Positions 13,958-22,853 of a stretch of 64,000 bases of DNA are shown here, in pieces. A program made the position numbers and the translations under genes. The notes beneath the pieces were generated by a model. The model was given only the letters and a program-made list of their open reading frames with translations, searched no databases and was not told where the DNA came from. Origin of the DNA: Methanosalsum natronophilum (GTDB taxonomy: Archaea; Halobacteriota; Methanosarcinia; Methanosarcinales; Methanosarcinaceae); assembly GCF_024808815.1 (NCBI RefSeq), contig NZ_JANUCS010000002.1, positions 1 through 64,000 of the forward strand, written 5' to 3'. The first letter of the stretch is position 1. Every line of letters begins with the position of its first letter.

Positions 13958-14001
13958 CTCCTTCAAAATCACAATATTTAGAATATCGTGATTTTTCATC
14001 A
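13958..14001 (-). promoter_or_regulatory. rpl7ae leader hairpin with kink-turn-like base overlapping the ribosome site
   Basis: On the minus strand the leader reads TGATGA, then a 14-bp stem (AAAATCACGATATT against AATATTGTGATTTT, one G-U) with loop CTA at 13965-13995, then GAAGGAG. The 5' GA preceded by three unpaired bases, facing a 3' GA at the same stem end, is the arrangement of a kink-turn; TGATGA equals a box C. The outer stem is weak (two possible pairs). The 3' GA runs into the AAGGAG ribosome site (13958-13963). L7Ae binds kink-turns, and autogenous control through a leader kink-turn has been described for another archaeal L7Ae. The function here is inferred. Confidence 0.5.
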
Positions 14002-14017
14002 ATCATTGTATTTTATT

Positions 14018-14030
14018 GTATTTTTTATAA
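14018..14030 (-). promoter_or_regulatory. TATA-like element of the rpl7ae operon
   Basis: On the minus strand TATAAAAAAT lies about 25 bases before the position where the hairpin leader begins (near 14000), the normal archaeal TATA-to-start distance. The leader would then start almost exactly at the TGATTGATGA preceding the hairpin. Confidence 0.4.
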
Positions 14031-14207
14031 TAATTTGAATTATTGTTAATTTTATTTATTTTAGCTAATAGCTAACGTGTTTTAGTCAGAAAACCAAGCT
14101 AACTATTTTGGTTTAATGAATATTTCTTTTACATAAATACCTTATGCTAATAATATAATGCAGCTACAATTGCATACTAATGTATAAATCTTCTGATTCA
14201 AGTGAAG

Positions 14208-14237
14208 TTATTATGATATGATGATATATCATAATAA
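14208..14237 (-). terminator. 12-bp perfect hairpin just after a stop codon
   Basis: TTATTATGATAT and ATATCATAATAA form a perfect 12-bp inverted repeat with a 6-base loop, directly downstream of the TAA stop (14238-14240) of the secreted-protein gene. No T-run follows, so it may protect or end the mRNA rather than act as a classical intrinsic terminator. Confidence 0.45.
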
Positions 14238-15095
14238 TTACATTTCATCTGGCTCAATTGGTTCGCTTAAAACTAGTTCAAATGAACCTTGAATAGTTAC
14301 TTTCAAGATATCATCTATTTCTTCAACCGTATACTCCAAATTATCAGTTTCAGAAAGATCATCGATTAGCTCCACAAGTTCTTCACTTGGATTTTCATAT
14401 ATTGCCTGACGAGCATATTCATTAGTATCTGTCCCAGCATAACCAACGTACAATAGATCAAAATGATTGTTACCTGATCCAATAACCTGTTGGAATTTAT
14501 GTTCATTGACATCAGCATATTCTAAAATAGATTCAAATTGGTCATTTCCTTCTTTTTCCTCAACTATAATGTCAATAAATGACTCTATATCATTTTGCTG
14601 GCCTAAAGCCATTGGAGTTCCTATCGACATAAAGTATGCTTCACCAACTGGTAAAATTGGATAGTCTTTGTGCATATAAGGTTCACCAAAAGGAATACCT
14701 ATATGGTCATCTTCGATCGTAGATAATTCAAATGATGATTGCTGACCTGTTACTATATATGTATTAATCAATTTAGAGTTAAACATACGTTCAATATTAT
14801 CAAGACTTTCACCAAAAAGCATTTCAAATGATGTACCTCTTACTTTTGAAACGTCAACAAATTGTGCAGAGGCTACTTCTCCAGGAGTTAAATCTAATGC
14901 ATCTGATATTGAGTTTATAGGACTATTTACAGTTTCCCCAGGTATTGCATTAAAGGGAATTGGGTCCATTCTTTCCTGTTCTTGTTCATCATTTTGTTCT
15001 GGTGGAGATATGGCCGTGAATGCAATTGCAAAAACTGCCCCTACCATTATAACAGCTAAGAAAATAGCGATATACTTGAGGTTGTTGTTATTCAT
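14238..15095 (-). CDS. membrane-anchored extracytoplasmic protein of unknown function
   Basis: A 285-residue protein with one N-terminal membrane helix (about residues 6-27, IAIFLAVIMVGAVFAIAF) followed by a proline- and glutamate-rich linker and an acidic globular domain. I do not recognise a family. The domain has no cysteine pairs or obvious catalytic motif. The frame opens at 15170, but the ATG at 15095 (MNNNNLKY) has GAAGGT about 8 bases upstream and begins immediately before the anchor. An outward-facing, possibly sensor or substrate-binding role is only a guess. It is followed by a 12-bp hairpin and lies upstream of the rpl7ae operon. Confidence 0.75.
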   Translation of the reverse strand: MNNNNLKYIAIFLAVIMVGAVFAIAFTAISPPEQNDEQEQERMDPIPFNAIPGETVNSPINSISDALDLTPGEVASAQFVDVSKVRGTSFEMLFGESLDNIERMFNSKLINTYIVTGQQSSFELSTIEDDHIGIPFGEPYMHKDYPILPVGEAYFMSIGTPMALGQQNDIESFIDIIVEEKEGNDQFESILEYADVNEHKFQQVIGSGNNHFDLLYVGYAGTDTNEYARQAIYENPSEELVELIDDLSETDNLEYTVEEIDDILKVTIQGSFELVLSEPIEPDEM

Positions 15096-15220
15096 GTTGA
15101 GTACCTTCACTGTGATTTGTGTTATTAAGAAGATCCATTTTATATTAACTATTCGCCACAAATATATCATAATTTAAATATAAATATATTGTAGTTACAG
15201 TTCAGAACCATTTAATTTAC

Positions 15221-16009
15221 TCAGTTGCTAAATATTTCTTGTTTTACAAGTCCATATCTATCGAAACCAAATCTTATCGTCATAAGGAGAGTTAAAGAAA
15301 CTGTTAACATAGTAGATACATATATTCCAATCATGATAGCTAGCTGATAAGTAACTGCTAATAAAGGTGATTCGCCTGCAAGAAGTAAACCGGTCATCAT
15401 ACCAGGAAGAGTTACAATTCCTATAGTTACCATGCTAGCAAGTGTAGGTTGCAGGGATGATAATAGGCTATTTCTAATATAAGGCATTAAAGCCTCATAT
15501 TTTTTTGCACCGAAGGAAAGTCTATTGGTATAACTCATTTCGTCGTGCTTTAAGGATCTAAAAAAGTCACTTAAACCAACCACGTTACCTCTTAAAGAAT
15601 TGCCCAAAAACATTCCAGCTATAGGAATTAAATATCTAGCCTCAAACAAATTGTCTAATCTAATAACAAAGTGATTAAAATATAGCAATACTAAAACATT
15701 ACCTAAAAAAAAAGCAGCTGCTACTGGTAATATAAGATCTCTTACTTTTAAGTTTATATCTTTAATAGAAGTATATCCAGCCACCACTAACATAATCAAA
15801 ATCCAACTAAAATTCACATAACTATTATTTAGATCAAAAAGAAATGTCAAGAATATTCCAACTAAAAATAATTGGATTGACATTCTAGCTACAGTAACTA
15901 ATGTCTTGCTGATCAATTTTAATTTGATATAATAACTTATTAACAAGGGTATTAAGAGCAATAATAAACACAAAAAAAGGGAAAAAGAAGATATTTCATA
16001 AGTGTCCAT
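15221..16009 (-). CDS. fetB: FetB/YbbM-family ABC transporter permease
   Basis: A 262-residue membrane protein of the UPF0014/FetB family with about seven helices and the family block IPIAGMFLGNSLRG followed by TLPGMMTGLLLAGESPL. In E. coli FetAB has been linked to iron export; whether the substrate is iron here is not shown. It starts directly where the ATPase gene ends (stop at 16010-16012, ATG at 16009), so the two are translationally coupled. Confidence 0.88.
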   Translation of the reverse strand: MDTYEISSFSLFLCLLLLLIPLLISYYIKLKLISKTLVTVARMSIQLFLVGIFLTFLFDLNNSYVNFSWILIMLVVAGYTSIKDINLKVRDLILPVAAAFFLGNVLVLLYFNHFVIRLDNLFEARYLIPIAGMFLGNSLRGNVVGLSDFFRSLKHDEMSYTNRLSFGAKKYEALMPYIRNSLLSSLQPTLASMVTIGIVTLPGMMTGLLLAGESPLLAVTYQLAIMIGIYVSTMLTVSLTLLMTIRFGFDRYGLVKQEIFSN

Positions 16010-16639
16010 TTATTCACCTATCGGTATTACCTTAATATTATTTGATTCCCACTGAGAATCATGTGAGGCTATTATAAGAGTCAAATCGTTTTGCTCTAAA
16101 AAGTAGTTTATTACTTTGCTTTTCATCTCATTATCTAAGGACGATGTAATTTCGTCAAGAAGATAAATCTCCCGAGGCAATAAAATTGCCAAAATAATGC
16201 ATATCCTTTGTTTTTCTCCCCCAGAGAGACTATCATATTCTTGGTATAATTTATTTTTATCAAGATTGAAATAATTCATTAAGGAATCTATTTTAGAGTA
16301 ATCCAAGTCCTGTGCATTATTGTTATAAGAGAAAATTTCTTTAAATATATCTATAACTGGACCTTCCCATACATCTGAATGCTGCGATATGTAGCAAACA
16401 TTTTTCCTTACTTCCCAAATATTATCACAGTTTAGAGATTTACCTCTAAAATTAATTGATCCAAGAGAAGGAAACGTGAATCCCATTAGAAGCTTTAAGA
16501 GTGTTGATTTACCTGTACCTGACTTTCCTTTAAAAAGAACTTTTTCACCTTTTTTTAGTTTCAGGTTGAATTTTTTCACAATATCTTCATTATTGAAGCT
16601 AACAGTCACATCTTTGTATTCAACTAACACTGTAGTCAT
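16010..16639 (-). CDS. fetA: FetA/YbbL-family ABC transporter ATPase
   Basis: A 209-residue ABC ATPase with Walker A GKSGTGKST, Q-loop, signature LSGGEKQR, Walker B IYLLDEITSSLD and the H-loop histidine in LIIASHD. It powers the FetB-like permease encoded next. Its single-domain, short length matches FetA. An AAAGGA element lies very close to the ATG at 16639, so an internal start is possible. It heads a two-gene operon. Confidence 0.9.
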   Translation of the reverse strand: MTTVLVEYKDVTVSFNNEDIVKKFNLKLKKGEKVLFKGKSGTGKSTLLKLLMGFTFPSLGSINFRGKSLNCDNIWEVRKNVCYISQHSDVWEGPVIDIFKEIFSYNNNAQDLDYSKIDSLMNYFNLDKNKLYQEYDSLSGGEKQRICIILAILLPREIYLLDEITSSLDNEMKSKVINYFLEQNDLTLIIASHDSQWESNNIKVIPIGE

Positions 16640-17373
16640 ATTCCTTTCATTTTTACAAGTTTTCTAAGGTAGTAATATAAAGGCCTGAATGCTGGTATAT
16701 TAAACCTTAGATTGATGTAACAAATATAATCTTTTAAGCTAACAACTGTTTTATCAAAAGTTTTGTTAGTAACAACTGGTAATAAGAATCAAATTCTTTG
16801 TAATAGAATCCCTAAAATGGGATACTGTTTTATTAAATTTAATTTAATCACTTGACTTTTAGCCTTGAGTCGCGCTATTTGAACTAACATTAAAATTATT
16901 ATAAGGTTGGATTAGTATTTTACTACTAATTTTATTCATTGTAGTTGAAACAGCACTCATAAACTATCTATATAAATGTGAAAAAACAACAAGTTTCTAT
17001 GAAAACTTAGTCCTGATACATAGCATACAACCTATTAATTTCAGGAAGATTGAAACATATTTAACTAAAATATGATTGTTTTTTAGTTACCACTAAGTCA
17101 AGTATAAACTGCTACACTCTTTTTCGATTAACATTGTTCAGATTTAGGTTTAGTGTCAACCTTTAATAGAAAAAGGACAATATTATAAATTGGAGACTTT
17201 AAACTTTTTAGATAATACAATTTAGATGAAATTAAAATATATACATATTATTTTGAAGTCTTACGAGTCGAGCTAATTGTTATAAGTGATTTTACTTCAA
17301 TATCAATAAAAAAATATTTTGGTAATATCCCACGAAATTCTAGCTTATATTTAAGATAAGGGAGTTGACTGTT
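16640..17373. other. 734-base gene-free region between divergent genes
   Basis: This region separates fetAB (minus) from the YyaL-like gene (plus). I find no open frame longer than about 15 codons with a plausible start, no tRNA and no strong long hairpin. It is A/T-rich with scattered TATA-like motifs and looks like promoter sequence plus non-functional DNA, perhaps a decayed gene, but I see no residual protein similarity. Confidence 0.4.
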
Positions 17374-19386
17374 TTGAATGAAAAAAATACTGAACCTAAT
17401 CATCTAATTTACGAAAAATCCCCATATTTACTACAACATGCATACAATCCAGTAAAATGGCATCCTTGGTCGGATGAAGCTTTTGAAAAAGCTAAAAAAG
17501 AAGATAAGCCTATATTTTTAAGTATTGGTTATAGCACGTGCCACTGGTGTCATGTTATGGAAAAAGAATCATTTGAAAATGAGGAAGTTGCATCAATCAT
17601 CAACAAATATTACATACCTATAAAAGTAGATCGTGAAGAAAGGCCTGATATTGATAGTGTGTATATGGCAGCGTGCCAAGCCCTAACAGGAAGTGGAGGA
17701 TGGCCTTTAACTGTATTTATGACGGGGAATAAAGAACCGTTTTTTGTAGGAACCTATTTTCCTAAAGAAAGTAATTATGGAAGACCAGGTCTCAAAGAAA
17801 TTTTATATGAAATAGTTGGAGTCTGGAGAAAAGATAGAGACAAAATTAATAGAACGGGAATTCAAATAACAGAGGTGACAGAAAGAATTTTTAAGCACGG
17901 TGAAAGAGAAGTTTCTAAAAATGTATTGCAAAAAGCCTACGAAAAGTTAAAAGATAAGTTCGATAAAGATTATGGTGGATTTGGCCATCCTCCCAAATTT
18001 CCAACACCTCAAAACCTGTACTATTTATTAAGATATTGGGATATGACTGGGAACAAAGAAGCTTTGGAAATGGTAGAAACAACACTCGAATCTATGTATA
18101 AGGGTGGAATTTATGATCATATTGGATTTGGGTTTGCTCGTTATTCTACTGACCGGGAGTGGTTAGTACCGCATTTTGAGAAGATGTTGTACGATAATGC
18201 TCTGTTATCTATAGCTTATCTAGAAGCATATCAGGCTACAGGTAAACTTTTTTATGCCAAAGTTGCTGAAGAGATTTTCACTTACATTTTGCGGGATATG
18301 ACTTCAAATGAAGGCACTTTTTATACAGCTGAAGATGCTGATTCTGAAGGTGAAGAAGGAAAATATTATGTATGGACACCCAGTGAAATAAAACTAGTTT
18401 TAGGAGAAGCAAAAGGGGAAGCTTTTTGTCATTATTACAATATAACTGAAAAAGGAAATTTTGAAGGTAATAATATACCTAATCTTATCAACACAAACGA
18501 ATTACCTCAATTCAATGAAGAAAAAGATTTACTATTCCAATATCGCAAAAAAAGGGTACATCCCCTTAAAGATGACAAAGTACTTACATCTTGGAATGGT
18601 CTAATGATTGCTGCACTTGCAAAAGGTTTTCGAGTTTTAAAGAAGGAAAAATATATTCATGCAGCAGAAAAAGCCGTTAATCACATACTTGACAATATGA
18701 CTGATATTAATGGCCGCCTTTATGCAAGCTATAGACAGGGAAAAGTAGAACACAAGGGTTTTCTCGAAGATTATGCCTATCTAGTATGGGGTCTAATAGA
18801 ATTGTTCCAAGCAAATTACGAAGAACAATATTTGTTTAAAGCTTTAGAACTAAATGATGATATGCTGAAATATTTTTGGGATGATGAAAATGGTGGCCTG
18901 TTTCAATATGGGTGGGATGCAGAAAATTTAATTGTTCGTCCAAAAGATAGTTTTGACGGTGCTACCCCCTCAGGCAATTCGGTTGCTGCTGTAAACATGC
19001 TTAAGCTCTATTCTCTTACAGGCAAGATTGATATTTTAAAACGAGCTAAGATACAAATTAAATCTTTTGGTGATAATATTGAAAAAGTACCTGAAGGTTT
19101 TTGCTATTTTCTTATTGCTGTTTATTTCATGTACAATTCCCTTGAGCAGGTTATTATTACAGGTGAAAAGAAAAGTGTAAAAAGCATGTTGGAAATCGCG
19201 GAAAAAGGATTTAATCCACTTAGATTTATTTTGTACATTAATAAAGAAAATGAAGATATTTTTAAACTACCTTTAATGAAAGATAAGTTAAGTGACTCCG
19301 AGTCAAAAGCTTATGTTTGTAGAAATAACACCTGTTTAGCTCCCATAAATAATACCAAGGAATTAGAAAAGCTGTTATCTGATTAA
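17374..19386 (+). CDS. YyaL/spermatogenesis-associated-20-like thioredoxin-fold protein
   Basis: A 670-residue cytosolic protein of the DUF255 family. The N-terminal thioredoxin-like domain contains [10 protein letters not shown] and a conserved DREERPDID segment; the rest is an alpha/alpha barrel like N-acylglucosamine 2-epimerases and glycosidases ([21 protein letters not shown], then [10 protein letters not shown]). The biochemical role of the family is unsettled. The first in-frame initiator is TTG 17365, but GGAG at 17361-17364 abuts it; TTG 17374 has a 9-base spacing and is preferred. It appears monocistronic. Confidence 0.88.
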   Translation: MNEKNTEPNHLIYEKSPYLLQHAYNPVKWHPWSDEAFEKAKKEDKPIFLSIGYSTCHWCHVMEKESFENEEVASIINKYYIPIKVDREERPDIDSVYMAACQALTGSGGWPLTVFMTGNKEPFFVGTYFPKESNYGRPGLKEILYEIVGVWRKDRDKINRTGIQITEVTERIFKHGEREVSKNVLQKAYEKLKDKFDKDYGGFGHPPKFPTPQNLYYLLRYWDMTGNKEALEMVETTLESMYKGGIYDHIGFGFARYSTDREWLVPHFEKMLYDNALLSIAYLEAYQATGKLFYAKVAEEIFTYILRDMTSNEGTFYTAEDADSEGEEGKYYVWTPSEIKLVLGEAKGEAFCHYYNITEKGNFEGNNIPNLINTNELPQFNEEKDLLFQYRKKRVHPLKDDKVLTSWNGLMIAALAKGFRVLKKEKYIHAAEKAVNHILDNMTDINGRLYASYRQGKVEHKGFLEDYAYLVWGLIELFQANYEEQYLFKALELNDDMLKYFWDDENGGLFQYGWDAENLIVRPKDSFDGATPSGNSVAAVNMLKLYSLTGKIDILKRAKIQIKSFGDNIEKVPEGFCYFLIAVYFMYNSLEQVIITGEKKSVKSMLEIAEKGFNPLRFILYINKENEDIFKLPLMKDKLSDSESKAYVCRNNTCLAPINNTKELEKLLSD

Positions 19387-19782
19387 TATGCCTTAAAATG
19401 GCTTAAGCGTCTAATATTAAAAAAAATACTACTAAAGATACTTGAAAATAATATGTAGTGTAAGGTAAATGCTGTATTTTAAAGAAAATATTAGATTTTA
19501 ATGCCTGCTTAAGGCATAGCTGCTTTTCTAGCTTAGCCAAGTTAATTTCCAGAGAGTGGTATCTAAATAATCATTAATTAGCTTATTTACCTATCTTATA
19601 ATTATTCAAGATAAATTGATATTTTTAAATTAAAAATAAAAACTACTTTCAATTCCTAATTAAAATTTTACAGCAATTTAGTGACGCTATAAAGAGTTAG
19701 CTGACTATTTAGTGAGTTTAGCAAATAAAGTGTTCAATAATAAAGTTTTATTTAAAATATTGTAGCATTTTAGAAATATTAA
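19387..19782. other. gene-free region before the tRNA pair
   Basis: About 400 A/T-rich bases with no supportable frame. A short inverted repeat (TGCCT/AGGCA) occurs near 19502-19516, and the region would include the 3' ends of both the YyaL-like mRNA and the tRNA transcript. I see nothing else. Confidence 0.4.
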
Positions 19783-19857
19783 TGGGCCTAACCGGATTTG
19801 AACCGGTGATCACTCGGTTATGAGCCGAGCGCTCTAACCTGACTAAGCTATAGGCCC
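19783..19857 (-). tRNA. tRNA with anticodon CAU (Ile2 or elongator Met)
   Basis: A complete 75-base cloverleaf: acceptor GGGCCTA/TAGGCCC, D arm GCTT/GAGC, anticodon stem CTCGG/CCGAG with loop CTCATAA, T arm ACCGG/CCGGT and discriminator A. CCA is not encoded. The CAU anticodon serves elongator Met or, when C34 is modified to agmatidine, Ile AUA. The GGGCC acceptor and general similarity to archaeal tRNA-Ile2 make Ile2 a real possibility. It lies 13 bases behind tRNA-Asn. Confidence 0.93.
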
Positions 19858-19870
19858 TAAAAGAAAAATA

Positions 19871-19943
19871 CGCCGTCAACAGGGCTCGAACCTGTGACAA
19901 CCTGGTTAACAGCCAGGCACTCTACCAACTGAGTTATGACGGC
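19871..19943 (-). tRNA. tRNA-Asn (GUU)
   Basis: A complete 73-base tRNA: acceptor GCCGTCA/TGACGGC, anticodon stem CCTGG/CCAGG with loop CTGTTAA giving anticodon GUU, T arm ACAGG/CCTGT, discriminator G. CCA is not encoded. It precedes the CAU tRNA on the same strand and is probably co-transcribed with it. Confidence 0.95.
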
Positions 19944-20134
19944 TTTTTGTGTGTAAATGAAAGCGAAACTTCTAACGTACTAATTAGATTTAAAGTTTTT
20001 GTTTAAATTTTGCACACGGATGACAATTTGCCTAATAAAAATATTATCAATCATATAGTTACTAAATTAAGAGTTAGGCTTCGAAGAATATGCTAATTAA
20101 AAATTAGTTAACATACTTTACTCAATAGATTCTC

Positions 20135-21181
20135 TCATTTAGTTTTTATCGGTATGAATCTATTACATTTAAAGCATTTATAATTTTCACCTAGTTTACT
20201 AGAGTTTACACTAAAAACATCCCTTTCAATTAATTTTTCACCACATGAAGGACAAAAGGTATTGACAAACTTGCTTCCTGGAACATTACCCAAATAAACA
20301 AAGTCTAAACCTTCATCTCTCGCAATATTATAAGCATTTTCTAGTATCGATATTGGTGTAGGACCTACATTGCTCATTTCATGCTGCGGATGAAATCTTG
20401 AAAAGTGAATAGGAGTATCTGGCCCTAGTTTCTGAAAAATCCATCTAGATAATTCTCTTATTTCATCAGAGCTATCATTCATATTTGGAATTAGCAACGT
20501 CACAATCTCTACATGAATGCCTAGTTTTTTTGCAAGATGAGTTGATTTTAGTACTGGTTCAAGGCTTGCACCACAAACTTGTTCATAAAATTTATTCCTA
20601 AAGCTTTTAATGTCAATGCTCATTGCATCAAGATAAGGAGATAAATGTTTCAGAGCCTCTGGTGTTATGTAGCCATTAGATACGTATATATTAGATAGAC
20701 CTTTTTCGTTAGCTAGTTTTGCTGATTCGTATGTGAATTCATGCCATATAGTTGGTTCATTATATGTCCAGGCTATGCTTTCTGCATTCAAAGCTAATGC
20801 TTTTGATACCACATATTCCGAAGTAATTTGTTTGGTATAACTTGGGCTTTGTTCAACACTCATCCTAGCAATTTGCCAATTTTGACAGTTTTTACATCTA
20901 AAATTACAACCTATAGTGCCTAAGGAATAAGAAAGTGAACCTGGTTTAAAATGGTATAAAGGTTTTTTTTCAACTGGGTCTAAAGCTTCACTTGAAACTG
21001 TGTTATATATCAAACTGAAAAGTCTACCATCTCTATTTTCACGGACTTTACATATACCTCGGGACTTTGGTGCTATCTTACACTCATGGCTGCATAGATG
21101 ACAAATAACATTATTATTTTCTACGCTTTCATAGTGCATTGCTTCCTTAATAATAGAGAGTGCCCCCGTTCTTTCATTCAT
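20135..21181 (-). CDS. AmrS-like radical SAM protein (AmmeMemoRadiSam family)
   Basis: A 348-residue radical SAM enzyme. The N-terminal zinc-like cysteines CHLCSHEC precede the cluster motif CNFRCKNC (CX3CX2C) and the NEPTIWHEFT segment; the C-terminus has CPSCGEKLIER and CFKCNRF. It belongs to the AmrS group, which often co-occurs with Memo and AMMECR1 proteins, but neither is present here. The reaction is not established for most members. The frame opens at 21268, but the ATG at 21181 overlaps the stop of the PfkB gene (ATGAATGA), indicating coupling. Confidence 0.85.
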   Translation of the reverse strand: MNERTGALSIIKEAMHYESVENNNVICHLCSHECKIAPKSRGICKVRENRDGRLFSLIYNTVSSEALDPVEKKPLYHFKPGSLSYSLGTIGCNFRCKNCQNWQIARMSVEQSPSYTKQITSEYVVSKALALNAESIAWTYNEPTIWHEFTYESAKLANEKGLSNIYVSNGYITPEALKHLSPYLDAMSIDIKSFRNKFYEQVCGASLEPVLKSTHLAKKLGIHVEIVTLLIPNMNDSSDEIRELSRWIFQKLGPDTPIHFSRFHPQHEMSNVGPTPISILENAYNIARDEGLDFVYLGNVPGSKFVNTFCPSCGEKLIERDVFSVNSSKLGENYKCFKCNRFIPIKTK

Positions 21182-22067
21182 TAATAGGTTCATAATGTAA
21201 TTGAAAGCGTTCAACCATTTGAGCCCATGTAGGAAGTGAAGTTTGACATCCCACCGATTCAACAGCAAACGAAGCTACAGTTGACCCAACTTTACCACAT
21301 TTATCTAGAGGATACCCTTTTTGATATGCTACTAAGAAACCTGCCCTATAAGCATCCCCAGCTCCTGTCGGATCTACTGCACAAACATCTATGGCTGGAA
21401 TTTTATATTCAATGTTTTTATTATATATTGTACTACCTTTAGAATCATAAGTTATTATTAAAATATCAACTAAGTTTTTAATATGTGTTATATCAACTTC
21501 CAGGATTTCACAAACTCTTTTAATTTCATGTCTATTGGTAAAAAGGATATTTGTGTTTTCAAGTATTGATCTTAAATCCTTTTTAGAGTAAAGTACAAGG
21601 TCTTGTCCTGGATCAAATGAAACAAATGGTGTAATCTTTGCAATCTTTGAGTTGAAAATCGGATCCGCAGTAGCTAAATGTACAAAGTTTACATTTGGAG
21701 GTACTAGCTCAGGGAATTTAAATGAAGCACCCCAGTGAAAATATGTACATTGATTATGTTCTTTATCAGTGTAAACAAAAGCACTCGTATTTTTCTCACC
21801 TTCAATTATATATATTAAAGAAAGATCCACCCCAAGTTTCAACAAATGACTTTCATAGTCAGACCCTAAAAAGTCAGGTCCAACAGGAGATATTAATTGG
21901 CTATTGCCTCCTATTTTTGCAATCCCAGCTGCAACATTAGCAGCTCCTCCACCATAATATTCATTATAATCTATTACGGGATAAGATTCATTTGGGCCAG
22001 CTATTTTCTCAACATTAAATAAGTAGTCAACTGATGTATGACCAACTACAGAGATTTTCTGATCCAT
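21174..22067 (-). CDS. PfkB-family carbohydrate or nucleoside kinase
   Basis: A 297-residue ribokinase-fold kinase with the N-terminal GGGAANVAAGIAKIGG and the C-terminal signature VDPTGAGDAYRAGF carrying the catalytic aspartate. Archaeal homologues of this size include nucleoside kinases, and the substrate (ribose, nucleoside, other sugar) cannot be decided here. A GGTTG element lies upstream of the ATG. It follows the DUF555 gene by 22 bases and overlaps the AmrS-like gene by 8 bases. Confidence 0.85.
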   Translation of the reverse strand: MDQKISVVGHTSVDYLFNVEKIAGPNESYPVIDYNEYYGGGAANVAAGIAKIGGNSQLISPVGPDFLGSDYESHLLKLGVDLSLIYIIEGEKNTSAFVYTDKEHNQCTYFHWGASFKFPELVPPNVNFVHLATADPIFNSKIAKITPFVSFDPGQDLVLYSKKDLRSILENTNILFTNRHEIKRVCEILEVDITHIKNLVDILIITYDSKGSTIYNKNIEYKIPAIDVCAVDPTGAGDAYRAGFLVAYQKGYPLDKCGKVGSTVASFAVESVGCQTSLPTWAQMVERFQLHYEPINE

Positions 22068-22089
22068 AAAAACAACCTAATATTCTATT

Positions 22090-22431
22090 TTACTCAAATT
22101 CTTCAACATTAACTACATTTAATGGAACATCACGCAAAGCTTTACCTACAACTGATTTACCAATTCTTGCTGCATGTTCATCGCTTTCAGCATCGAAAAC
22201 TTTCATCTCTAATGCAAGACCAACTATGGCAGTGTTAGCTGCAAGAAAAACACTACTGAAAGGTTCCTCACATGCTGGGCACGTCGTTGTACCTACATCT
22301 ACTTCAACAAAATCAAGTTTTGGGTTTAACCTTTTTCCAGCTTCAGCAATTGCTACTCCTATTGCATCGTCTGCCGATTTAACATCTCTTACCAACCAAG
22401 CTGCTTCAAGTGTAACATGATAATTTGCCAT
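22090..22431 (-). CDS. DUF555/UPF0212 family protein
   Basis: A 113-residue archaeal protein matching the UPF0212 family in length and in the segments [14 protein letters not shown] and [10 protein letters not shown]. The CPAC pair could bind zinc or iron. Function is unknown to me. It is embedded in the minus-strand gene run from diphthine synthase to AmrS. Confidence 0.85.
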   Translation of the reverse strand: MANYHVTLEAAWLVRDVKSADDAIGVAIAEAGKRLNPKLDFVEVDVGTTTCPACEEPFSSVFLAANTAIVGLALEMKVFDAESDEHAARIGKSVVGKALRDVPLNVVNVEEFE

Positions 22432-22533
22432 ATTCTTATCTCCAAGTTTAACTTTACTTAATTATTTAAATCTCTAAGTTCAAACATATTTTTGTGCTAT
22501 ACAAAGTTCACAAATAATTCTATTAATCTATAA

Positions 22534-22815
22534 TCAAATAGTAAACAGTGTTTCATCATCGACATTGAAAAGTCCAAGTCTTGCCCCTGCATCCAACCAT
22601 GCATGACCATAGCTGAAACATCCAAGTGCATTAACTAAATCCTTTAATTCAATAAAATGTTTACCATCTTCATAATAGGAAAGTGCCATATTATAAAAGT
22701 CTTCAGCTATTTTATACATATGAGATTGTTCGATTGGAGCATAATCTGCCTTTTCAAGTGCTTTCTTCAACATGTTCTCATACCTATACACTTTTTCTGA
22801 TAATTCTGCAACCAA
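22534..22815 (-). CDS. DUF357 family protein
   Basis: A 93-residue, mostly helical protein of the archaeal DUF357 family (AEDFYNMALSYYEDGKHF and GHAWLDAGARLGLF). It begins at TTG: an in-frame stop lies five codons upstream, and GGTGA precedes the TTG. Function is unknown. It follows the HerA-like gene by 38 bases on the same strand. Confidence 0.82.
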   Translation of the reverse strand: MVAELSEKVYRYENMLKKALEKADYAPIEQSHMYKIAEDFYNMALSYYEDGKHFIELKDLVNALGCFSYGHAWLDAGARLGLFNVDDETLFTI

Positions 22816-22853
22816 TTTATCACCATTTCATATAACAATGCTGTTTTTTGACG

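Noticed and set aside
16640-17373. Remnant gene or RNA gene in the long intergenic region
   Set aside because: Short frames on both strands are broken within about 15 codons and no tRNA-like or long paired structure is visible.
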